Shown in pieces: positions 56,642 through 64,000 of a DNA stretch of 64,000 nt (its first letter is position 1; each line of letters opens with the position of its first letter). Location of the stretch: NCBI GenBank assembly GCA_032622095.1, contig CP136061.1:13905287-13969286 (forward strand). The letters are read 5' to 3'. The translations under genes were made by a program, and so were the position numbers. Below the pieces are notes generated by a model that did no database searches, had not been told where the DNA came from, and saw only the letters and a program-made list of their open reading frames with translations. Source of the DNA: Siphonodentalium dalli (Eukaryota; Mollusca; Scaphopoda; Gadilida; Siphonodentaliidae).

Positions 56642-57340
56642 GTTGGGGAAGAGGCTGCGTGCATGTGGAGGGCAGTACATGGAGATAATGGGAAAGTTTA
56701 TGTTAGTAATATAACTTCATCTATAATATATATAAGATCAACAATTTTATATTCTTGAGGCCATGTTAGATTATAAAAGCAAATCTTCCATAGTAGCAAT
56801 AGTGGTCGTTTCGTATTAAATTATAACTGGGAAAACGGATTTATGATCTAATTAAGTTATTTATTAATCATCTGCATGCGGGTGGATACAGAAACTCCCT
56901 TAGTAGAAATTCAATGGGGCATCGGACCCCAATTCGAACCTACACGGATGCATGGAGTCAAACACGGCGATGCCCCCACCAGAACAAATCAATGTCAAAT
57001 GCCCAGATATACAAAGTAAAGAGCAGAATGCTCAACGGGATTCTTCAAAGGATGAGAAACCTATAGGCAAGAAGCAGAACCCAAAGAACAAAGAAAGCTA
57101 ACGACGCCTCTCGTTCTATCTTTCTGCGCTAACACTCGTGCCCTATCAACACACACATTAACACATTCGTGTCGTTCTGTGGATTTGTTGGGCTTTTGCT
57201 GATTTCTCTTGCACGCGATTTCTCTTACACAAGTTTTGTAGATATTGGTTTTATAAATTTATATAATTTGCTTTCTTTGTCAGTTATACTTTGTGAGATG
57301 TTTTTTGTCATCAACGTTAATTTTGTCTGAAATCTCTAAG
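56642..57340. other. intergenic, one tRNA-like hairpin
   Basis: At about 56925-56990, minus strand, GGGGCAT pairs with ATGCCCC and encloses AGGTTCGAATT, which resembles a B-box. The intervening arms do not fold as a tRNA. It may be an old tRNA-derived SINE piece. Nothing else is recognised. Confidence 0.3.
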
Positions 57341-57805
57341 TATTCTGTTATAGACAAGCCTGCAAATAGCGTGTCTGTCATTTGCAGAATGAGGTCCACA
57401 GAGGGTGAATTTAATGACGGTATCCCGCATAGCGGGCTAGCATCACTAAATCCACTATATGGGGACCGCATTCTGCTAAGGCCCTCAACTGCTATGGCAG
57501 ACCTCGGATCAGATTGAAGTACCCCAGTTGAAGTTATGTTCGCCCATTGGGCACCTCGATTATGGATTTTACCTTCTGCAAATTAGGTGATATAAAATCT
57601 TCCCATATGGGAGCACGTAACTAATAACAATGTTAATTTGATACCATAGATACTTCCCAGAAGATGAGGCCTAAGAAGAATGAGGTATCCAGAGTGTGAA
57701 TTTGGTGATGCTAGCCCACCGTGCGGGATAGCATCACCAAATTCACCCTCTGGGGGACATCATTCTGCAAATGACAGACATTTTGTTTGCAGGTTTGGTT
57801 ATAGG
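57341..57805. repeat. foldback element
   Basis: CCTGCAAATAGCGTGTCTGT, CATTTGCAGAATGAGGTCC at about 57358 returns inverted as GGGACATCATTCTGCAAATG, ACAGACATTTTGTTTGCAGG near 57754-57795. The inner parts (GGTGAATTTAATGACGGTAT, CCCGCATAGCGGG) are themselves palindromic, and the right half forms a hairpin around CCCACCGTGCGGG. Confidence 0.65.
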
Positions 57806-57929
57806 ATGGCTTCGCATGATATCATTGTTTTATTTTTCTGTCACGGGGTCGTACGTTAGCATTCTTCTATTTTTGATTTCTGCTTCTTGCCTAAAGGCTC
57901 TACACCCTTTGAAATGAGGCCGGGTGGTC

Positions 57930-58466
57930 TCCATGGCAGAAGAATAGCATTATCGTACCTAAATTCAAAGGTCAGCACACGTCCCGGACAGTTATCGTAC
58001 AATCACAATCCTCTCAGTCCTTCACAAGCTATTTGAGTTCGTTCTACTCGAGAGACTCCGGGCAGCAATATATTCAAACATTTCCCAACCTCCGTGCCGA
58101 ATGGATTTCAGATGGGCGTCGGGTGCGCGATAACCACATTCGAGCTGCAAGAAGCATTTGCAGAAAGCAACGGCGGGTCTTGGGCATTTGCAACATTCCT
58201 ATTCAGAGAAAGCTTTTGATCGGGCTTGGCAAGAAGGGCTCATTTATAAATTGTCACAGAAAGGAGTGACCGGTTCCATGCTCAGAGTTATTTCAAATAT
58301 GTACTCAAATGTAGAGAGCGACGTTTTTTTAATGGGAAAGCCTCAGACGCTTTGCAATCGATCCAGGCACAAACACGGATATGTGAAGTCACCCTTCTTG
58401 TATCTTGCCTTTGTTGATGAACTTGTGGCGTCCTATCAAATTCGTGTGCGATGGACTTCACATTAG
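57930..58466 (+). pseudogene. LINE reverse-transcriptase relic, frameshifted
   Basis: Reading across at least two frames gives RT-like blocks in order. First ITTFELQEAFAESNGGSWAF, then KAFDRAWQEGLIYKLSQKG, VTGSMLRVISNMYSNVES and VFLMGKPQTL. The block with AFDRAW-EGL-YKL followed by G-L-VI--MY is typical of non-LTR RT palm sequences just before the YxDD motif. The frame shifts near 58150-58210 and again after 58340. No intact open frame remains. It is a different lineage copy from the one at 49569. Confidence 0.7.
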
Positions 58467-58684
58467 TGCTATACAATGTTCGTCCCCTATGGCGGGGGAT
58501 GATGGAGTAGATGGACAAAAAGATTGTTCTTCATGTCAGAAGTAGCAGCTTCATTGATGGTTATGTCAGCGTTTTTGGCCATGCTGGTCATATTAATTTG
58601 TTAGTTTTATTTTGGTGCTTTTTCGTTTTGTTGTGGCTGAGATTTGGGTTTGGTGTGTCCAAATTAATATCGATATCGTTAAAG

Positions 58685-59205
58685 TTGTTCGTAATATTAA
58701 GGTTGACAGCGGTGATGGTTGCAAAGTATTCTGATATATGTTTTATGGGTTAACCAATACAGGTAAGTGGGTGCCTGACAAAGTGTCACATCTGCCCGGG
58801 TCAACGAAAATCACACCTATCCCTCCGGAATGACAATAACAAGTCAGAATGGAGCACTGGCTGACGGACCTTACGGCCTTCCCGTTTGTCAACTTAAGTA
58901 TAGTGAACGAAATAATGGCTTACAACCATCCGTCATATAATTTCCCCACATAATAAAGGTGGTGCATAAATGTATGGATGTCAATAGAAAGGGGAGGTTG
59001 TCTGCTAGGTATAGTAAAGCAGATTGGAGGCTAAATATGATGACGACCATTTCTCGCAGACAATTTGCTCCTCGTTCTGTTGACATGAATTTTGAGGTGG
59101 AAGCTAGAACCTGGAGCGGTTTATTGGATTTTTCAAAATTCCAATAAACCGCTCCAGGATCCAGCTTCCACCTTAATATTAAGGTTGACAGCAGTGATGT
59201 TTTAA
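58685..59205 (+). repeat. direct repeat flanking a 480-bp segment
   Basis: TAATATTAAGGTTGACAGCG and a following GTGATG...AA-G-ATTC-GAT-TATG occur at about 58688 and 59175, with one near-perfect hairpin (59095-59173) just before the second copy. Confidence 0.55.
59095..59173. repeat. near-perfect hairpin (33-bp stem)
   Basis: GGTGGAAGCT, CCTGGAGCGGTTTATTGGA pairs with TCCAATAAACCGCTCCAGG, AGCTTCCACC around an ~11-base loop TTTTTCAAAAT. The stem has one small internal bulge region. It could be a tiny MITE or a precursor-like hairpin RNA. Confidence 0.75.
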
Positions 59206-59284
59206 AAGGATTCCGATGTATGACCCCGCTTGAATTGTGGCTCCGGGTACTAATGGGTTAGGAGGTTCGGCTTACTCGATATTT

Positions 59285-59580
59285 GGTGGATGGGCTTTGA
59301 GTGATTTGAAGTTGTGGGGTGGTGTGAAGCTGCTGGCTGGATTTACTGTGTGATGAGTGTTCGTGTGTTATTGGGGAAGCTGTGTGTGGGGTGAAGTTGA
59401 TGGCTGGGTTTACTAGGTGATGATGCCCGGGCGGGGATTTGGTAAATTGTGGGGGGGGGGCTGATGTTGACGGCTGTGTACTGTGTGATGAGTGCGCTCG
59501 GGTAGGGGTTGGGCAAGTTGTGGGGTGGAGCCGAAGCTGACCGCTAGGTTATTGTATGATGAATGCTCGGTGGCCGAGGA
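59285..59580 (+). repeat. ~95-bp degenerate tandem repeat, 3 copies
   Basis: TTGTGGGGTGG-G-GAAGCTGA, GGCTGG-TTTACT-TGTGATGA and GCTCGGG--GGGATT recur three times on a G-rich strand. Confidence 0.65.
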
Positions 59581-59623
59581 TTCGGTTTGGGGATTGCGAT
59601 AGTGCGTTTAGTATTTGCTTTAC

Positions 59624-59812
59624 CTTTTGTACTGGATTATAAGGATGAAATCCTATCGCTGAGTTGAGTTATCTCTGATTCTTTTTTATTTGTTTCATGT
59701 TTTGCTTCTTTTAGTTCTTCCGTTAGCGAGCTGAGTTGCGCGGACAAATTAGCATGTTGCCCAATTATTTGATCCAGTTGTTTTTTCGTTGTTTGGGTTG
59801 TTTCGGTCATAG
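59624..59812 (-). pseudogene. coiled-coil exon, copy 1 (stop near 3' end)
   Basis: On the minus strand a 189-bp exon lies between acceptor TTGCAGTTACAG and donor ACAAAAG|GTAAAG, phase 1 at both ends. It encodes QLDQIIGQHANLSAQLSSL, EELKEAKHETNKKE and ITQLSDRISSL, a clear coiled coil with Leu/Ile at heptad spacing. The codon after SSL is TAA where copy 2 (51842-52033) has GAA, and one codon is lost nearby. The splice sites and phase match copy 2 exactly. Function is not identifiable from a coiled coil alone. It could be the terminal exon of a gene running leftward, or a decayed exon. Confidence 0.55.
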
Positions 59813-59829
59813 CTGTAACTGCAAAAAAA

Positions 59830-60780
59830 GAAGGTTTATTTACTTGCCACACAAGTACCAACTGTGATGTTACACTTTGCGAAGTGGTTTGGGGAGGGAT
59901 AACATCGGGATGGTCGAATAGCCCGAAAGGTTTACTCCTTCGCCCCTTTTAACTTTAATTTTTGAATCACAAACACACTTTGACATTTTACAATAATTTG
60001 TATATAAATTTCTATTTCTCACACCCCCTTATTTTTCGTTGGTGGAATCCATAAAGAAGAGGATGGTGTGGTTATTGCATATCACGACAGATGTTCCTCG
60101 ACCATAGCCGTTATTTCTGCATGAGTGATCGTCAAGTTGGAATAATATTTTTACCCAAATTTGACCTCTTTGTTTTAAAATAAGACAGCACCCCAAAAGC
60201 CACCTCTTTTGTTATAACCTGGGGTCAGCGACCTTGTTTTGTTCTCATAAGGTGTACATGCAAATGGGCAACACAAAACGTCATTATTGCACGTGCATGG
60301 ATTAGATGCAGTGACACTCATTGCCGTTTGATTATCGTGATTAATTCGTCGCGAGTTGGGAAGCATTTTTTACAATTCGGCGTACTTCAAACGCTGTATT
60401 ACGTGAAATGGTACAATGGCCGTGTGATCAAATAAACGGGAAGCAACGTGAAGTTTTCATCGAAAACAACAATCATAAACTTCAGCTATCGCAAGTCATG
60501 TAGATAATGGCGTGACGTCATCGCACGCGCTAATATTACACGTGTGTCTTACCCATACTTATGAAGCTGGTTTTGTGGGTTAATTATGTGATAAATAACT
60601 TCGGAGAAGAAAATAAAATGTTGTTAGTTAATCAGTGCAAAACAATTTTACCCGGTGTCATGCTAAAAAAAACAAAACATAATTGGTAACATAATTGGAC
60701 AAGAATATTGTAATAGCTCAGAAGGCTGATTCAAGAAGATTTTAACACATCACATATCCCAGTATTGACTTCCAATCTAT
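59830..60780. other. intergenic; dispersed repeat at 60290-60440
   Basis: Contains the diverged copy of the 17545-17725 repeat (GCATGGATTA, GCCGTTTG, GTGATTAATTCGTCGCGAGT). No gene is supported. Confidence 0.45.
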
Positions 60781-60799
60781 TGTCTCAAATGTTTAAGCT

Positions 60800-61020
60800 T
60801 CAAGCCAAAATACCACGGTAAACTATACCGCATGTCATATTTTACATTGGTAAAACAATTAACATCGTAAGTTTCAAAGTAAATATTACCATGCGGCCAA
60901 AATACCACGGTAAACTTAACTTTACATACTGAAAGCATGCTACATTTTACCATGGTAAAATACCATGGTAAGTTGCCCTGTAAATTTTACAATGGCCTTT
61001 AGCATGGTAACAGCATGATA
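60800..61020. repeat. ACCATGGTAAA-rich palindromic cluster
   Basis: ATACCACGGTAAACT occurs twice (near 60810 and 60901). ATTTTACCATGGTAAAAT is a perfect palindrome near 60953. Further TACCATG/CATGGTA copies fill the block. Confidence 0.6.
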
Positions 61021-61695
61021 ATGTTTATATGTGTCTATACTGGCACGCTCGTTTGAAATGTATATATGTTTTAATTTTTCATAATATTAAATTTATATTT
61101 CACTCATTTTTAAATTTTTATTTCACTCGTTTTATGGTGTAGGAAACTACGTTGTACTGTTTAATTCACGGTATATTACTTGTGGCATCTCAGCTGTAGG
61201 TATTTCACCGTAAAATGTATAGCCTATATTTTACAGCGCAGAACAAAAAGAATGGCGGCATACAATGTCTTCCGAATCCAATTTGGTGATGTGAAATGTG
61301 CTGAAATTGCTGGTGACCATCGGGTTGTCAACCTTGTCTGAATAATTTAAAGGTTTAACAGGTCTGAATGATCCACACATCCATATATAATAGCCCGATC
61401 AGGCTAAAATAGACCAATCGGTCTTCCTGTCACAGTGCTCTGCATGTTGTAAAAGAGGGAACTTTGTTTATTTTGAATATTCTAAGTAAAGATTTATTCC
61501 GTCACGGCGTGTCTTTCAAACGAAATCAGAATTAATTATGTTTAAGTATTGGTTGAAATATAATTATATAATAGTTTAGAGTGACTTCCCTTATCCGACA
61601 TGTTCCCAAATTTTTCGAATAACAAACAAGTAACGGAATTCACGCTGCTGATTCAGCACATGTTTGCTAAATTTAGCACAACGCCATATACGACA
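61021..61695. other. intergenic, nothing recognised
   Basis: No gene or element ends are visible before the 41-bp array starts. Confidence 0.4.
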
Positions 61696-61699
61696 CAAC

Positions 61700-62325
61700 A
61701 CTCGACCAATCAGAATGCGTCACTTGTGGGCGGTGTGATATATACTCGACCAATCAGAATACGTCACTTCTGGGCGATGTTATATATCGACCAATCAGAA
61801 TAGTCACTTCTGGGTGATGTGATATATAGACCAATCAGAATGCGTCACTTCTGGGTGATGTGATATATCGACCAATCAGAATGCCTCACTTCTGGGCGAT
61901 GTGATATATCGACCAATTAGAATGCGTCACCTCTGGGCGATGTGATATATCGACCAATCACATTGCGTCACTTCTGGGTGATGTGATATATCGACCAATC
62001 AGAATGCCTCACTTCTGGGCGATGTGATATATCGACCAATTAGAATGCGTCACCTCTGGGCGATGTGATATATCGACCAATCACAATGCGTCACTTCTTG
62101 GTGATGTGATATATCGACCAATCAGAATGCCTCACTTCTGGGCGATGTGATATATCGACCAATTAGAATGCGTCACCTCTGGGCGATGTGATATATCGAC
62201 CAATCACAATGCGTCACTTCTGGGTGATGTGATATATCGACCAATCAGAATGCGTCACTTCTGGGTGATGTGATATATTGACCAACCAGAATGCGTCACT
62301 TCTGGGTGATGTGAAATATACTCTT
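61700..62325 (+). repeat. 41-bp tandem array with 123-bp higher-order unit
   Basis: About 15 copies of CGACCAATCAGAATGCGTCA plus CTTCTGGGTGATGTGATATAT. From 61869 to 62237, three successive variants (A with GCCTCAC, B with CCAATTAG and CACCTCT, C with CCAATCACA/T) repeat in fixed order three times, a higher-order repeat. Every unit has a CCAAT box and most a TGCGTCAC motif. Confidence 0.9.
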
Positions 62326-62534
62326 TTATATGAATGTATTATGTTGTAACTAAATCACGTCGGTCTTCAGTGTGTCCAGAATGATCACATATTGAGACGG
62401 CAAATGTGTAAACAGATAGGCTTAAAGCCGAATCCACTTCTAAACTATAAACAAGAAACACAATATCAAGTATCATTGTGTATTATTACATGTATTGTGT
62501 ATATCTGAGTGGGTTTATATATTATTAGACCCAC
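62326..62534. other. gap between array and mucin-like exon
   Basis: No feature is recognised. The minus-strand frame enters here only after the proposed splice donor. Confidence 0.4.
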
Positions 62535-62912
62535 CTGCTTTGGTGGTGCTATGTTCCTGTGTTGTATGTGGCTGCGGCGTGGCAGGTGGCGTCGTGGTAA
62601 GTGGCTGCTTCGTGGCAGGTGGATGCTTCGTGGTATCTGGCTGCGTCGTGAGAGGTGGCGTCGTGGTAGATGGCTGCTTTGTGGTATCTGGCTGCGTCGT
62701 GACAGGTGGCGTCGTGATATGTTGCTTCTTGGTGGTATCTGGCTGCGTCGCGACAGGTGGCGTCGTGGTATCTGGATGCGCCATGGCAGGGGGCGTCGTG
62801 GTAGATGGCTGCCTCGTAGTAGGTGGTTGTGTTTTGATATCAACTACGATAGGCGTTGTCAGTTGTTCGCTCGTGGTAATAATCTCTGTTATAGTGGTAT
62901 TTCCATCCGCTC
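62535..62912 (-). CDS. Thr/Pro-rich mucin-like exon
   Basis: On the minus strand a 378-bp exon (126 codons, phase 1 at both ends) lies between acceptor ACTTTTAG|GAGCGG and donor AAAGCAG|GTGGGT. It encodes a short lead (ADGNTTITEIITTSEQLTTP). About six imperfect units of the type TTTPPVTTQPDTTKQPS follow, ending HTTQEHSTTKAG. Dense Thr with Pro is the composition of O-glycosylated mucin-like stalks of secreted or cell-surface proteins. Symmetric 1-1 phase is common in modular extracellular genes. The DNA repeat (CTACCACGACGCCACCTG, ~51 bp) is open in other frames too, so composition alone is not proof. The two matching splice sites and frame preservation raise confidence. No neighbouring exon is certain; the minus-strand coiled-coil exons downstream share the phase. 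Confidence 0.55.
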
Positions 62913-64000
62913 CTAAAAGTGATACATTATTATATTTAATACATATAGCATGTCTGGTATATTGTATCTCGTGTGACTTTTCCGCTTTCTGATTGACTGC
63001 GACCTATACCGTGTTTCGTGCAGAAGCCTCGATTTCTGGACGATTCAATTTCCGTGTTCCACGTCTAAAACGTAATCACCACACCTTACCCGTGACGTAA
63101 ATTATTATTGGTATAACAAATCTCCAAAAATGAATAAATCTGGCTTGTTTACCATTAATGGGACAAGAAGATACAACCTGAGTAATTTATTTCTCCATTC
63201 TCCACCTTTGGTTAATTTGCCATGATATTGGTGGGACCTGCTGAATTGCGACAGAGCGATGCTGCCAATGAAAAGTAGCTATGTGATTTCAAGTTCTCAT
63301 TAATCGAATGAACGGATGAGAAGCCATTTTGTTTATAAAACAACCAACACATTTATATTGTAAAATATTTTAATAGTGGAATTTTTCATTGTTGTAAACC
63401 GGCCGTAATCGAAACGGCTATTCATATATGGCTTTTCATATATAGGATATTTTATTATTAACGATCACAATATCTGATTATTTTTTAGAATAAAACGGTT
63501 TGTTTAAACATATTAAATTTATACTTGACAAATTGGTACTTGTCGTGTTAGTCCGTGTGACAAACCAAATAGTTTCGATTTGGCTGCACCCCCTCAAACA
63601 AATGTTTCTATAATTATATCAAATTAAAGGTCATCACATGACGCGTCAGATTGTGCTGTTGTCCGTTTCAAGAAATGCAAAATCCATATTTTGTAGGGAA
63701 GACAACTCCTAAAATAAAATGAAAAGTTCATAAAGGACAACTGTCAGATCATAAACGAAATATTGCGATTGTAACATGAACAATATATCGTTAATATTAA
63801 TTACAAATGATCATAAACTCACACGAGACACAACACTGGACCATATTGGGAGTTAGTTAGAAAAAAATGCGATAAATAGTTTGAATTTGCGACAAATTAC
63901 TTGGATTTTGAACTTGTAGGTTATTGATCGGCAGCATGGATCAATGATTGTCCCACTGACCTAGCAAAACTATTTTAATGGTTGAATTTCAATAGCTATT
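62913..64000. other. intergenic or intronic, nothing recognised
   Basis: If the mucin-like exon is real this would be its upstream intron or flank. I see no exon, array or element ends. Confidence 0.4.

Noticed and set aside
56925-56990. tRNA gene on the minus strand
   Set aside because: Acceptor-like ends and a B-box-like motif exist, but the D, anticodon and T stems do not pair.
62495-62992. Plus-strand Val/Gly/Cys-rich frames opposite the mucin-like exon
   Set aside because: Antisense shadow of the Thr/Pro repeat; no splice sites on the plus strand.

Overview
The window is eukaryotic, AT-rich and dominated by repeats. There are no bacterial operons and no long uninterrupted genes; the coding signal is short exons with splice-like borders plus mobile-element relics. 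A diverged HSPA12-type Hsp70 exon (a family strongly expanded in bivalves), a Thr/Pro mucin-like exon, many foldback elements and mollusc-type dispersed repeats point to a marine lophotrochozoan, most likely a bivalve mollusc. This assignment is inference.

Layout. 0-6.7 kb: intergenic DNA with a PIF/Harbinger-like MITE and small tandem duplications. 6.7-10.6 kb: 2.9 nearly identical copies of a 1.3 kb tandem repeat. 10.6-25 kb: dispersed repeats, foldbacks, a 22-bp array, and the HSPA12-like exon at 15.2 kb. 25.2-30.35 kb: an old 5.1 kb foldback whose loop is a degenerate minisatellite. 30.8-34.3 kb: a 16-bp array, a TIR element with TSD, hairpins, and a 39-bp array open in frame for 405 codons. 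35.7 kb: a possible Cys-rich, GPI-type last exon on the minus strand.

36,372-43,817 is the most notable object: a 7.4 kb near-perfect palindrome with a perfect 6-bp target duplication (AAGGGT) and AG...CT ends, the terminal signature of Polinton/Maverick (adintovirus-related) elements. Each arm carries the same compact set of virus-like small genes: a PC4-like protein, a small basic protein, an 80-residue overlapping ORF and a C2H2 zinc-finger/acidic protein. There is no polymerase, integrase or capsid gene. It reads as a snap-back, non-autonomous mini-Polinton made by duplicating one end of a larger element and mobilised in trans. The arms have since decayed differently: a nonsense codon in one zinc-finger copy, a truncated PC4 copy, and a foldback insertion in one arm only.

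43.9-64 kb: tandem arrays (49-bp, 52-bp, 41-bp with a 123-bp higher-order unit), a deleted non-LTR retrotransposon, a second LINE relic, a hAT-like MITE with 8-bp TSD, another Harbinger-like MITE, and minus-strand exon candidates. The latter are a mucin-like exon at 62.5-62.9 kb, two paralogous coiled-coil exons at 59.6 and 51.8 kb each with one stop codon, and a small Cys-bearing exon at 47.7 kb. All have phase-1 borders, as in modular extracellular proteins, so they may be remnants or parts of one minus-strand gene. All coordinates of repeats were read by eye and should be taken as approximate to a few bases unless a TSD is stated.
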